Source: Dromaius novaehollandiae
Lineage: Eukaryota > Chordata > Aves > Casuariiformes > Dromaiidae
Length of the DNA stretch: 64,000 nucleotides
Direction: 5' to 3'
Assembly (NCBI RefSeq): GCF_036370855.1
Contig: NW_026991372.1
Coordinates: 248,001-312,000 of the forward strand
The notes under the pieces are model-generated. The model was not told the DNA's origin, made no database searches, and was given only the letters and a program-made list of their open reading frames with translations. The position numbers were made by a program, and so were the translations under genes. Numbering within the stretch: the first letter of the stretch is position 1; each line of letters opens with the position of its first letter. Of the stretch, positions 26,801 to 37,424 are shown one piece after another.

Positions 26801-29800
26801 ACTTAAAGAGGACAGTACCAAGACAATGACCATTCTGTAGGCTTTTCCTGTCCTTTGCTACTGTACCAACTAGTCTCACAATGAAATGCTTTTCCTTTGT
26901 CTGTATAAATGCACTTTTAATGAATTGTGGGCATACTTTAAGGCACAAGGAGGACTATTGCACAAATGTCCTATTGCTATCAGGGAAGGCTCCATACAGA
27001 GACTATAACCATGGCACATAACTGTAGGCTGAAAGAAAAATCATGTCCAGAAAGTACTGTGAATGTCTTTGCCTTCAACACATTTCTTCTGTGAAAGCAA
27101 TCAAAATACAGCTTAAAAACCATCCAGTCTTAAATATTTGGAAATTAAATTCATTTTTCTGTACTGTAGGGTAAGTCACTCTCCATAAGTAACTCAAACT
27201 TGAATGTGACGTGTTTCCATGAGCATTCAGCAGATTGGCATATGGGCCTCTTTTGGGGGCTGATTTTGTTAATTCCTCCCTTCCTTCCACGGTACCTAGA
27301 TACCACACAGACTACCATCTTAATGTGCCAACAGGTAGCAAGTCTGGTGGATGGCTCTCACTATCCCCCCACTGTTTTCTTACCTCAACCGAACTGCTTG
27401 TCGAGCCTGCTGCTGCTGTGTGTTTGCTGTACTGTTTGAACTGCTGCAATCCATCCTGCACAGCTTGCACCACTCCATTTCCCCCCTGTGGGAAACAGCC
27501 TTCTCGAGGTAGCGAACGGAGCTCTGAAATGCAGGTTTGGACTCGTGCAAAGCCTTCTTTCACTTGCTGCAAAACAGTATTCAATGAAATTGAAAGACTG
27601 GAAATGTCGAACTGATAGTAAGAAGTATTTTTCCATAATGTGCAACAAGGCTTTGGAATTCACCGCAGTGAGATAAGACTGTGGCCAGGAGCTTTGTACT
27701 ATTCATAAAGCAGTGAACAGTGATAGGCATTAAAAAATAGCTGATTGCTATAGTAGTAACAACACACATGAGTATTGCTCAAGTTTCCAGCTGCCCACAC
27801 ATTGCCTGCTGCTAGCCAAAATGTGGTAGATCTGCATGCCCAGGGACGGTTCACTGCTCTGACTGTGCATTACACGCAGGCAAGACCTGATACATGAGAA
27901 GACGGATGTAAAAGAGTCTTTAGGACGTATGGTATCCCCAGCCCATTCCCCCCCACCACTGCCCCACATCCATGCTCCTTTACTCAGGGGGTTGTGGACT
28001 TCCAGAACCTGCACACAGGAGGATGTGGAGGCAGACTGTATCAACAGGTTCAATAAGGGCTTACGCAAACTCATGGGTAACAGGTCCATAAGCAGACATC
28101 AAGGGGAATAAACCAGGAGTGTACCCTCTAACATCCCTAGTACAACAGCTCTGGAACAGTGGGAGTAGGAGGAGAAGGAACCGCAGAGAGCAATCAGGCT
28201 GGTGCACTTCCCAGAACAGCCTCTCCTCTGCAGACCGTGCTGATGGACCGACAGTCCGACTCACTGGGGCACTTACGTTCTCATAAATAACTGCTCTTTT
28301 AGGACACTCACCAGCAATGATTATCAAAAGACCAGATATTGATGGAGGATCTGTGGAGCCTCTGTGGAGCATCTTGCTCCAAAGATGAGGTACTGGAGCA
28401 AGTGTTAAAAGGGAAAATTTATTCTATAGCTGTCACCTGTAAAAATTTCTTATTCTTTCAGGTAAACAGCTATTGCTGTACAATGATTGCCCCAAGGACA
28501 GCTGGTCTGACTTGAGCTCATTGAACATTATAAATGCACAGATCATTAACCCCATATTCGCTATGTGTCAGTCTCATGTACTGGTCACAGATAAAGGATT
28601 TCTGGCCATATTCTCACTGCCTACTGTGGTGATTTACATTACTTATAGTCCAGGGCTGCTGAACCCTTAGAACCTATATGTCGTTTAACAGTTTCTTGAA
28701 CTTGGTATCACTTTGTACTGGTCACCTAAATCCACAGAAGGCAGTCTGCCCCCCCATCCTCTCTTTCTCCGCACAGTATTAGTTAAGGCTACGCACTGCG
28801 GAGTACCCAACCATGGTCTTCCCTGAGCATGGACGGAGCAATGCTACGGAGCACCCAGGAACCAAAGATGTTTGGAACATCTCTGCTGGCGTTGCAGAGG
28901 TGTCCGCTCACATGAGCTTCAGTAAGACCTGAGTCAAGACATATCCAGCAAGTAAACCGGCAAATTCTGGCCAGAGGAAGGATTATTGATGAACTCTAGC
29001 AAATCTGAAGCAATATATTACTTCCAGAAGTCACCTTCCTCTCAGAAGAGGCAGCATATCCCTCATTTGCCTCAGAGGCTTAGAGCTCTGACTCATCGAA
29101 TAGCTCCTGAGCGGCCACAGTTCACAGCATGGTGGTCCGGGTGACGGAGTTATGAACCAGGGCTGCTCAGGCGCGTGTTCACAAACGGCTCAGCTGTTTC
29201 TGCAGATAAGGTGGGGCAGAGAGCTGGGACATCTCAAACCTCTCCTCAGAGCGGTGGAGATGGCAGTTTTAAGGAAAGACACCAAACTGTGTACTGGCCA
29301 TACTCTACAGAGAGATGTCTCTCCGACACATGCCTGGCCCATTATGTCTATTCTGCTGTGAGATTAGTAACCTTCAGTAAATGCAGAGAGCAAAGAGATG
29401 GAGCCGGGAGCCTCTTTAAACTGCTACAGCAAAATTCATCTGTCAACCCCCAGATTTCTGTGGATGTCTGCCCTGAAATTCCAGGAGGCAGCTGCAGCTC
29501 ACACAGATGTAAATCAGCTGTCTTAGGTCAAGTATTGCTCCTAGCAGTGGCAGAACAAGGCTCAGTACACACCGGCGGGCATCCTAAAACCCAGTTAACT
29601 ACCTGGCCCTTGGAAGCAGCACCAGCAGAGTTGCATTTTTCTCGTACCCACACAGCTAGTTTAAACATTACCTTAAACAAGTCTACACAAGCTGCAATTT
29701 CAACTCCGGAATGTGCTCTGGACACAAGTTAAGCTTCTAAGCACAAACCGGAGTGGCTAACTATTTCTGGCTGCAGGTCACCGTTAGACTAGGAAACTGC

Positions 29801-31466
29801 TTTGGAGATCTCGCTGACAAGGGGAGTGAATAAAATGTTTTTAAAACTTGTTGACACTAAAGCGAGCCCATTAAATATACGGCTAATCTTGGATACTACT
29901 CAATATAAGATGTAGAGGTTAACTACAAAAACCTCTCAAAACCCCTTCCAGAGTTATTCAGTACTGTGAGTAAAAGCACCTCATTTTTCCAGGTGCTAAT
30001 CGAACTGTCGAAGAGTAAGTTGCTGTTCAGTCTAAAGGATGTGGTGTAGGGGGGTGTTGTCACCCCTTAACAACTTAGGAGAACGACTGGTCCTACTTTA
30101 TAAGAAGACTATGTGCCGGGGTAAGGAATCAGCCCAGAAGCTTGAGTTCTAGCTTGCAAAATTCAATGCATTTCTGGTCCAGGATGGACAGCATCCTCTA
30201 GGAAGGCAGAGAGGTGGTGCTGAGTGGCCCAAAGAGACAGGGGCTATAATAACATAACGCAGAATCACAGAAAATAGGCCTGGAACCAGGTGTGAAAAAG
30301 ATTGCCTAGTCTATCTCTGCAGTCCCATGTCAGGATGAATTATATGTAAATTCATCCTAAGAAGCAAGACAAGCATCTGTTCTTAAAGTCTCTAATCAGA
30401 GAGATTTCACAATCTCTCCAGACAATCTTCTGTAGGTATCCCCCTAGTTATCCTTCTCATATTATCTATAACTTATTCTACAGAACAGACAACTCCATTT
30501 GCCACAGTCTTCTTGCAGATCACATTTTCTAGATTTATGATCACTGATGTTGGCCTCTGTCTTTCCCCGTGGTTTGTCTATACCTTTCTTGAAATGTGAA
30601 AACTTGACAAAATAATCCAGAGAGTCTTTACCATTGCTAAATAAAATGGAAGGGTTTATGGCATACTATACCAGATTGCATAAATGAGACTGCCCAGTAT
30701 GACTATTTCTAACAGCCTGGCTTCATAGATTCTTGTAAAGTTTATGATATTTTATAATCCCAAACTTTTATTGCAGAGCCGCCAGTAATTATCCATCTGT
30801 ATTTATGCTGCTAGGTATCCCTAGACAATTGTTCTTATTGACTTAGACCTATATATTCAGGACATTTCTCAAGTTTGTCAAAAATACTTTGAATTTTGAT
30901 CCTTTCCCCTAAAATTCATGGAACCCCTTCCCAGCTGGAAACGTTTGTGCAATCAGCAGGTACACAGACCATTCACCTAATCTATGCACACGAGCAACTC
31001 CACAAATCCAGGACATGACACCCCCTCTTTTTAAACAACAAAATTCACTTCTTCTGTGAAGTCTACAAAAAAAAAAAAAAAAAAAAAACCACTTTGAGAA
31101 TGATTCATTCTTCTAGTTATAAACTTGTAGTAAATAATAACTTTCTTTACCGAACTGCAACAGTCTACTGCATCCATGCTTGTTAGCTCCCAAGAGCCAC
31201 AATTATTTCACACGTACCACGAAGGGAAGCAGACACTCCTGCTGGTCCTGCACCACGTAGACACTGAGCAGGGGAACACGGCAGGGACCTGCCAAACTGC
31301 ACGCCAAACACAGCGTGTTTTCCAGCGCTTCGGAGAGCACCGAGCAGGTGTTGGTCCATGAAGGCGACGTGACATCCACGATGAGAATCCGCGATGGCTG
31401 CTGCGAAGGTGCTTTAGCAGCAGGAAACCCTCTCCGTGTTTCTGAGGTTACTTTCCTGGAATTCAT
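5720..31466 (-). CDS. M1AP: M1AP (meiosis 1 associated protein), complete, nine coding exons
   Basis: M1AP is needed for male meiosis I in mouse and human and works with the crossover-promoting ZZS proteins (SHOC1, TEX11, SPO16); loss causes meiotic arrest and azoospermia. That is family knowledge. Nine exons join with GT-AG borders and matching phases into 523 codons, against about 530 in human. Segments aligning to remembered human M1AP run the full length: SRILIVDVTSPSW near residue 25, VYVVQDQQECLLPFV (69-83), ARVQTCISELRSLPREGCF, DGLQQFKQYSKH, ILTSQSGKEMVKQLE, MDIDVQTVEDNVISLEMLF, CLKCDLQERLL, PTSCWQLDWDELETNQ, TLLVKAVAVRELLLPSAFP and VTYNPLHL. I see no signal peptide, membrane segment or catalytic motif. 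No stop or frameshift interrupts the chain. The locus, about 25 kb, lies tail-to-tail with DOK1. Upstream non-coding exons are probable and described separately. Confidence 0.96.
6179..6334 (-). CDS. M1AP: M1AP coding exon 8 (52 codons)
   Basis: The acceptor is ctgtctgagcag and the donor AAGCAG|GTATGT. It encodes LNSLEVEVTYNPLHLKNNLY (human LDSLELEPTYNPLHVQSHLY) and a basic, glutamine- and proline-rich tail. Confidence 0.94.
6404..6447 (+). repeat. Long G-run cluster in the M1AP intron after exon 7
   Basis: Runs of 5, 7, 6, 3 and 5 G, broken by one to six bases, are followed by a T run. This fits a strong G-quadruplex pattern on the + strand, meaning C-rich in the M1AP transcript. It lies about 70 bases upstream of M1AP exon 8. 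Confidence 0.75.
7804..7992 (-). CDS. M1AP: M1AP coding exon 7 (63 codons)
   Basis: The acceptor is atatttag. The donor GGG|GTGTGT is weak but keeps phase 0. It encodes KRNWMLLAKCEP, a YYIVVPSDSATLLVKAVAV strand-rich stretch and RELLLPSAFPALL. Human reads KREWLLLAKGEP and VKAVATRELMLPSTFPLL. The exon appears shorter than human at its 3' end. Confidence 0.93.
8544..8685 (-). CDS. M1AP: M1AP coding exon 6 (47 codons)
   Basis: The acceptor is cattttcag and the donor CTG|GTGAGT. It encodes ALKSEGVCESVLYGLPFI, then KPTSCWQLDWDELETNQ and FHALCHSLL. This is the best conserved block of the protein compared with human. Confidence 0.96.
9638..9788 (-). CDS. M1AP: M1AP coding exon 5 (49 codons plus split codons)
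   Basis: The acceptor is ccctctcctag and the donor AA|GTAAGT. It encodes CLKCDLQERLLDPALLSGTA, a divergent middle (about ten residues), then ALYKLRVVK, matching human HYKLQVIK. A GTGAGA at 9712-9717 looks like an alternative donor but would break the match that follows. Confidence 0.91.
11314..11487 (-). CDS. M1AP: M1AP coding exon 4 (57 codons plus split codons)
   Basis: The acceptor is ttccctacag and the donor CTAA|GTATTT, which is weak but gives the right phase: the split codon A|TG becomes the Met that precedes CLKC in human. It encodes MDIDVQTVEDNVISLEMLF, WLHDYGTDREQLHLLL and a less conserved PSGGFGHATAAKSSL. Confidence 0.92.
11488..19129 (-). other. M1AP intron 3
   Basis: About 7.6 kb without a supported gene. 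Most is ordinary intron sequence. Two GC- and CpG-richer islets stand out (about 13,370-13,460 and 13,960-14,110), and a 15-bp direct duplication (taactgtaaagacat) lies near 17,917-17,945. A possible old CR1-type 3' end sits near 18,450-18,580. Confidence 0.7.
18450..18580 (+). mobile_element. Possible ancient CR1/L3-type LINE 3' end
   Basis: The phrase tgctgggccaggtggatctt and the following atccagtgctgctgtt resemble the conserved 3' end of old amniote CR1-like LINEs (ctaggctagatggac...tgatccagtatggc). The upstream bases are too diverged for me to place a start. Low copy similarity implies great age. Confidence 0.4.
19130..19307 (-). CDS. M1AP: M1AP coding exon 3 (59 codons plus 1 base)
   Basis: The acceptor is ctgtttcag and the donor GACG|GTGAGT. 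It encodes ILTSQSGKEMVKQLEKKLKD and a charged tail with EQSTPAEEPSSD. Human has ILTSQPGKEVVKQLEEGLKD at this point. The split codon completes as Asp in the next exon. Confidence 0.95.
19308..27383 (-). other. M1AP intron 2
   Basis: About 8 kb with no supported gene. It contains a CR1 fragment at 22,085-22,615 and a short GC-rich patch at about 21,560-21,710; the rest is AT-leaning intron sequence without visible repeats. Confidence 0.7.
22085..22615 (+). mobile_element. CR1 LINE fragment, 3' part, sense on + strand
   Basis: The order of phrases follows the avian CR1 3' end: gcctccccagtacaagaaag, gaaaggctgagggagctggg, ctggagaagagaaggctc, aacttctccccgcagg, gacaaagccctgagcg and cccatccaacctgaatgagc, ending in an attctttgctatttcttt-like tail. 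It covers the end of the reverse-transcriptase ORF and the 3' UTR and is 5'-truncated as usual. Many substitutions suggest an old copy, in M1AP intron 2, opposite to the gene. Confidence 0.85.
27384..27566 (-). CDS. M1AP: M1AP coding exon 2 (61 codons)
   Basis: The acceptor ttttgcag precedes CAA GTG AAA and the donor is GAG|GTAAGA, phase 0 at both ends. It encodes FARVQTCISELRSLPREGCF and DGLQQFKQYSKH, nearly the human residues. The end (TAAAGSTSSSVE) is more variable. Confidence 0.95.
30255..31060 (-). mobile_element. Ancient CR1 LINE fragment, antisense on + strand
   Basis: On the + strand the text follows the reverse complement of old amniote CR1: gcctagtctatctctgcag, catctgttcttaaagtct, gagatttcacaatctctcc, then near 30,865 ctcaagtttgtcaaaaatac with tttgaattttgatcctttcc and ccccttcccagctgg. 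The order and spacing agree, while identity is low, so the copy is very old. The element and M1AP share orientation. Confidence 0.7.
31067..31088 (+). repeat. Poly(A) run, 22 bases
   Basis: An uninterrupted A run on the + strand, poly(T) in the M1AP transcript, about 130 bases downstream of the exon 1 donor. No retrocopy was recognised beside it. Confidence 0.85.
31218..31466 (-). CDS. M1AP: M1AP coding exon 1 (codons 1-83)
   Basis: It starts at ATG 31466-31464 in a fair initiation context (G at -3) and ends at the donor GTG|GTACGT, phase 0. It encodes the N-terminal strand SRILIVDVTSP and the conserved VQDQQECLLPFV. Human M1AP has VQDQHECILPFV at the same place. The first 25 residues are variable, as expected. 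Confidence 0.94.
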
Positions 31467-31510
31467 GGCTCCTGAACATGGATACCAGATGTCCAGCTAT
31501 CCATCTGCAT
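31467..31510 (-). other. M1AP: Probable M1AP 5' UTR piece with an upstream reading frame
   Basis: The minus strand has a plausible acceptor, tttctcctgttcag, ending at 31511, so the coding exon would begin at 31510. Its first bases are ATGCAGATG, opening a 15-codon frame that ends in TGA at 31465-31463, overlapping the main start as ATGA. If the exon border is right, M1AP would start next to a terminating upstream frame. The border itself is inferred. Confidence 0.5.
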
Positions 31511-31855
31511 CTGAACAGGAGAAATTCCTACAAAGAACAGCAATGGTATCAAAAAAGGCCAGCATGATGCAGCAAGAAAGTATCGCGTGCACACAAATGT
31601 TCCGCTGGGGACCACAAAGAACAGCCCTTTGTCCCTCAGAGCGTCGGACACCCGGGGTTAGCCTCCCCTCAGCGACAAACAGCTCAGTGAACGTAGCGTT
31701 GAGGTCGCCCAGCAGTATCTCGTTCTGTTCCAGAACACGGGGTGCAGCAAGCCCTAAAACATCTGCAATGTCAGAAACTCCTCCACAAAGCACGTGCCAG
31801 GCAAACGTCAGCTTTGATTCCCAGAGCTGGCGGGAGATGCTGGGACTGCTGTGAA

Positions 31856-32146
31856 CGTACGTATGTATGGATATGCATGCATGTGTGTGTGTATGCATGC
31901 GTGCATGTGTGTGTGTGTATGTATGCATGCATGTGTGTGTGTATGCATGCGTGCATGTGTGTGTGTGTATGCATGCATGTGTGTGTGTGTATGCATGCAT
32001 GCGTGTGTGTGTATGCATGCATGCATGTGTGTGTGTATGCATGCGTGCATGTGTGTGTGTGTATGCATGCATGCGTGTGTGTGTATGCATGCATGCATGT
32101 GTGTGTGTATGCATGCATGCATGTGTGTGTATGCATGCGTGCATGG
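31856..32146. repeat. Alternating purine-pyrimidine tract (TG/CA/ATGC), about 290 bp
   Basis: Nearly every base alternates purine and pyrimidine, built from blocks of gtgtgtgtgt and atgcatgcatgc in irregular 30-40 bp units. It is therefore stop-free in several frames on both strands, but the resulting His/Met/Cys/Val-rich peptides are composition artefacts. Such tracts readily form Z-DNA under supercoiling. It lies about 350 bases upstream of M1AP coding exon 1. Confidence 0.9.
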
Positions 32147-32149
32147 AGG

Positions 32150-32760
32150 GAGCTGCGCTTCGTGCGAGTCACAGAGCTGTGCCGAACGGTGCAGATATCC
32201 GTCAGACCAGCTTGGTGGAGCCGCGAGCGTTTCAAGCGCAGCTTGCACAAGGAAGCGGACAATCAGGGCTCCTCAGCTCCTGGATTTCGTGTGTGTGGGA
32301 ACAGAAAAGGTGTCGCAGTGCCCTGGGAGACCCTGGGTCCCCGGGGACAAGAGCGACCAGAGGAGAAAGCGCGTGGTTAGTCTCCCCCCCAACACACACC
32401 CCCTCTGCATGTTGCCTCGCAAACATCCAGCCTTTCGTCCACCAGTACCACCACGAATCCCTGCACGCGCAGGGCTCAGACGGCGGCGTTTGGGGAGACT
32501 TCCCCACAATCTGTGAGAAGATTTGACCGTTTCTGTGGACTAGCAGGCAGAGAAGAAGTGAGAAGCAAACGGGCGGCGTGTGTTTTCAGAGGTCCCGTGT
32601 CGTTCCCAGGCCTCGCAGCGCGTGAAGCGGAGGAGACTGCTCAGCCCCGCGCCCGGAGCGGACGCGGCACGGCTCGGCTCGGAGGTCTGGCAGCAACGTC
32701 TTTGCGTAGGCACATCCACAGACCGTGCAGGCGACTTTTGCTTCTTCCCCACCCGCCATT
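32150..32760. other. Moderately GC- and CpG-rich block upstream of M1AP
   Basis: Higher CpG density than its surroundings (for example cgcgcccggagcggacgcggcacggctcggctcgg at about 32,648-32,682). It may be an alternative promoter region for M1AP or only the GC-rich flank of the repeat. No exon could be defined in it. Confidence 0.4.
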
Positions 32761-34599
32761 TCCCCTCAGTACCTATATCTTCAGCTCAACAGCCAACATT
32801 TTCCTGCTAAAAAAATTATTTTCCTCCCTCCACCAGGAACAAGGATGCTGTCTAAAATCTTCTCTTCCTTCCCTAAATCTAAGCATACCTGCACGAAGCA
32901 CTCAGTGCTCCTTCTAAGGATATAAAAAAATACTTTAAAATTATGCTTCACCAGAAGTAACCATATGGATCTGCTCGTGCCCAGAAAAGTGGGTGTATAA
33001 TTGCACATGTCTCTCCAATATGAACTAGAACAAATTCTTTCCTCTTACAGCTGTGTAAATCCCCAGCAGGTTTAGGAGATGTATAAACTGACCCTAGATT
33101 TACATGTCTGTGTTCTGGTGGGAATCCAAGCCCCTATGGATGCCCACGTGCAGCTCTTAATTTTGCCATAGGTTCAGCTGAATAATATAATTTTTTTCTC
33201 TTCCCTAAGGAGAAACACTAGTATATTCCCTGCAAGCCCCAGCGCTTTAGAGGAAGAATTTCTGTAGGTCTCGAAAAGAGAAATGCATTCCCATCTGATG
33301 GAGGTATCATCAGAAAAAAATCTGTGTTTACAGGAAGTTTGTCAGTGATGACAAAACAGACTGAATTTCAAATCTGAGGCTCACATTTCAGAATTGGTGA
33401 AAAAGTTTTACATATATCATCTATATATGCAAATGCATCTTGCTTTGACTAGTAACCTGAGATAATTTCAGTGGAAAGTGAAAAACCGCCAGGTACCACT
33501 TTAACCAGTGTCTCTCCTGGAGCTTTACAGTTTACAGCAGAATTTACTAAATGACTTCACTAAATCTGGAAAAACGTTTCCCTGACATTATTATTCGTAA
33601 TGAGGCTCCTTAACGCTCCCCGCCGCCAGCCCCCAGCGCTTTCTCAAACAAGCGGGCAAAGCCTACCTCACAGTCAGACAGCGAAGAAAGGTTGGCCTTT
33701 CGGTTTACATTGGTTTCAGGGAGAAAACTGAGCCCTAATACTGAAACAGGTTTCCTGAATTTGAATGAACTCCCTCGTTCTTGGTACTTAACAGGATTGT
33801 GCTTATTTTAAGTGGCTTTAGCGAAATGGATCCCTCATCAGCTGAGTCCTTTATCAGCTGAAGGAATTTCATTCCCTCTTAATTGTGGTCTCTTAATTAA
33901 CTTCTGCCTAGCACTACTCATGTGATGTATATGCAGTTCACTGTACAGTATTTGACACGCAGGGTAAACTGCCCATCTCGCTCTTACAGTCTGTACCCAT
34001 TACCCCGGCTGTGAAGACGCTAGCTAACTAAATAATTCTGTATATGAATCTAAGTGGTTGCTAGGCAAAATCCTATCTTCATTTAAGCAGCAGGAGCACT
34101 GATAGAGAGGTTTGCCTAAGGGATTACACCGTAATGCAGCGTGCATGAGTGAGAAACGTTAGTTCTAGCAGTTGATGTGACATTAACTTATTGCTCAATA
34201 AAACAGAACTTATTAACTGTCAGAGCTAGTTGCTAACAGTAACGTAGATTTTGCTCAATAGAAGAAGACAGTAATTTTTCAGAACTACAAAGACAAGGAC
34301 AGGAAGAAAACCTTGCCATATTGGGTGGGTTACGAGTGCTGATGGCATTCTGCAGCTGCCTATTATCATATCCTCTTAATTGGTTGCAACAATACAAAAC
34401 CATTAAATAATATCCAAGTCTAAAAAGTGTAACTGAGAGGGAACACCCAAACCATTGGTTAAAAGTATACTAAGGTTAGTTTTCATCTCCTTTCTAGTAT
34501 ATAAACCAGCAAAACTTGGATCTATCTGTACTCTAAATGGGAAGAAACAAATACCAAAATCTGAATAATGAGTTTAAGTTAAAAATGCCTTATTGGGAT

Positions 34600-34735
34600 A
34601 AACATATATACATTATATATATATATATAATATTATCACTGCTATATTGTATATTAATATACTATATATTATTATACATAATATACAATATGGAACACAA
34701 TATATAATATATAATATATAATATATATATATTTA
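34600..34735. repeat. AT-only tract with self-complementary (TA)n blocks
   Basis: Repeated tatata and ataatata blocks form many overlapping inverted repeats, able to fold into hairpins or cruciforms. One of the most unstable-looking simple sequences in the window, apart from the minisatellite. Confidence 0.85.
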
Positions 34736-36150
34736 CAGAGAAAGAGAGCCCCTACAGCCCTACCACTATGAAAGACAATTACTGTGACAGTGGTGTGTTT
34801 ACAGAGAAGTAGGGAGCAAAACCAAAAAAACCTCGAGATGCCAAAATACGGAATACAAACTATTGGCAAGGAAATGCATGCAAAACGGTGAACAGTAATG
34901 TTCACCAGGTTTAAGGACAATAAAAACTTGTTCTTTAAATTATTAAAGAATAAAAGGTGCTTGTCAAACACACCAGGAACAAAAGAAATTCTGGAATTCA
35001 GATATATCTGCTATTAACGTATAAAGATGTATTTTTTAATGATGTAGAAGTGTTCAATCAATACTTTGATATGCACTTGGAAAAAAGCAATGGTTAATTA
35101 CTCCCTTTCCCATCAGTGGCTAGAGAGGATGTTAAACAGCAGCTGCTAGAACCACAGGTTTTGCATTTCAGAAAGGGGAAGTTTGTACCTCGGAGTCCTT
35201 TGAACCGTTACTGTTAACCTTTAACTCGTCTCGCCACTGCGCAAGTTCCAGAGCAGCTGCAAGGCCCGTGTTAAACAAAGAGCACCAGACAACAATAGCC
35301 CGTTTGTCACGCTGTACGTACCAGGCGACCCAGAGAAACACCGACACAGTGCACAGTCAGTAACAAACTGAAAAGCGGTTGTGTCATCATGGGAAATGGA
35401 CCTCACTAATCCACAGATTTTAATAGGATTATATATAAGCTTAGGTGGTAAAGACAGGAGCGTCAGCAGGGTATAATTCTATTTCTGTGTGACATTTAAT
35501 TTAAACACATTTGCTTTTAGTCACCATAGCACTCTAAAAAACAGTGTAACCCCCCACTGAATAGGAGCTAGTTAATGGAGAAATTGCAGACAATATCTAT
35601 AAATGAGGATTATTCAGTTGAAATGTTTCTACTGGAGTTCTATAACAATCTATTTTTTGCCTAATTAGATAGAAGATGGAACATACATAAAATTTAACTC
35701 ATAAATCGTATAGAAGACTCAAAAACTGAGCTGCAAATAGTTGGAGATGGGGAGCACCACTCTACCGGCACCACTGCAGTCTCACCCTGTTCTTGCACTT
35801 TTCCCGAGGCATTTGCTGCGGGACACTGCCGGAGGCAGGTTCCTGGGAGAGACGGAGCTTGGGTCCTAACCCGTGTCACTGGTTTCATACACTTAATAGC
35901 TTGGAGTTTCAAACAAGCTGGTTTAAAAATGTGCCATTTTCTGGTTAGGCTTTGTGACCCTGGGAAATCTGAGTATTTCCATGTGGAAAACAGATCAAGC
36001 TGTACAAGTAAGTGGGGTTATTAGAGAGAAAAAAAAAAAGCAAGCCATGGAGAGAAGGGGCTACGTAGCGTGCATGGCCCCTGGTATACCGCTTCCGTGG
36101 GTACAGCCTTTTGGTCTGGAAAGCCTGGTAAGCAAGGCATTTCTTTTAAA

Positions 36151-36215
36151 ATAAACAGATAAACAGAATAAAACAGGATAAACAGAATAAAATCCAATAA
36201 ACAAAAAAAAATGTT
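36151..36215 (+). repeat. A-rich low-complexity stretch (aataaacag-like units)
   Basis: Imperfect tandem copies of ataaacag/aataaaacag over about 65 bases. It could be the decayed tail of a retroposed sequence, but nothing recognisable lies upstream. Confidence 0.6.
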
Positions 36216-36734
36216 GGCATAAAATCAAGCTACTGAAAATAAACTTATTCAAGATCCTACGTAACAAGAGATATTACTCATTTTTCTATACACCAGCACT
36301 AACAGCCAATAACAAGTAAGAGGTTTTAGACTTGCTCTTTTACTAATATGAAATCGCCAAACCTTAGTAAGAATAGTCACCTTATCATAACACTAAACTC
36401 ACTTGTTATAACCTTTTTCAAAAGTTTTTTCTTTGCCTGAAAAGAGAGGAAGCGTAACACTATAGCAGTTTAGAAAAGAGGTATTGCCTATTTCAGAATC
36501 ACTGATGATGATGCAGCAAATGACCTTGAATGTTTATGAAGCAAAGCGCTGACAGACGAGTAAGAGAAGGACAATAACACAGACATCCCAGTGCCCTGAC
36601 AGCACGACTGGCCGGCTCCCCAAACCCACCAAGAAAGCTGGGTGATCACGAGGGACTTCTGTTTGAGTGATGTGCTGGAACTGTCACAATTACAACTTTC
36701 TAGTTTCCTTCTGTAACTCTTCTGCTGCCTCATT

Positions 36735-37010
36735 ATTTGCACCTTTTACATATTTATAGACAACCATCATATCCCTGCCCAGCTTTGCCTTGAAAGGCAA
36801 GGCTCTTCTAGTTGCAGCTCATAAAATAGGCTCTGCATTTCCTCTGATAATCCCACTAACCCTTCCCTGCAGCTGTTCCAGTCTGAATATTTCTTTACAT
36901 AATTAATTTCTGTACATATTGGATTCAAATTACATAAAACATTCCAGATAGCATCTCACAAGCAAATTTATAATTGTTCTGACACTGCCCCTGAATAGCA
37001 TTGTCATATA
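36735..37010 (-). mobile_element. Ancient CR1 LINE fragment, antisense on + strand
   Basis: The + strand follows the reverse complement of old amniote CR1: catcatatccctgcccagc, aaggctcttctagttgcagc, taatcccactaacccttccc, ctgttccagtctgaat and acattccagatagcatctca. The order is correct and identity is low. It lies directly upstream of the CpG island. Confidence 0.65.
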
Positions 37011-37424
37011 TGACAACTGGGAATAGGAAAAAGGTGCTCTACACTCAGATGATAAGCCAAAGCTCATAATATAGTATATATATTTTTCAGTTTTGGTATA
37101 CATAAGGTATAGCTTAAGATTTTTCATCTCTGCAAGTTGTCTTTGAGAATATTTATAAAAAAATTGAATAAATAAATTCTACCGGATACAAATGGCAGAG
37201 CACAATTCGTGTGCTAAATATCAAGTATATAAATCCTACAGTATTAATTTACAGACACTGCAAATGCAGATGTATGTGTTCAGACGACATGCTGCATCCC
37301 AGACCGCTTATATAAGCACCTCTTGGCCTTTCAGTTTTCAGTCTCACAATCGCAGCGTTAGAATTCGTATTTCCTGTGGGTTTTTTCCCCTGAACAGCTT
37401 TGGGAAGCGATATTGCCTCATTCA

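Larger units (their letters stand above)
27567..31217 (-). other. M1AP intron 1 (between coding exons 1 and 2)
   Basis: About 3.7 kb with no supported gene. The last 0.8 kb next to exon 1 is a degenerate CR1 copy followed by a 22-base poly(A) run. Confidence 0.7.
32770..36730. other. AT-rich region without a recognised gene
   Basis: About 4 kb of AT-rich DNA between the GC block and a CR1 remnant. No open reading is long or framed by splice sites in a convincing way. It includes an AT-only tract at 34,600-34,735 and an A-rich stretch at 36,151-36,215. Confidence 0.6.

Noticed and set aside
31497-32516. Long His/Thr- or Met/Cys/Val-rich readings on both strands
   Set aside because: They come from the alternating TG/ATGC repeat; opposite strands and several frames are open at once.
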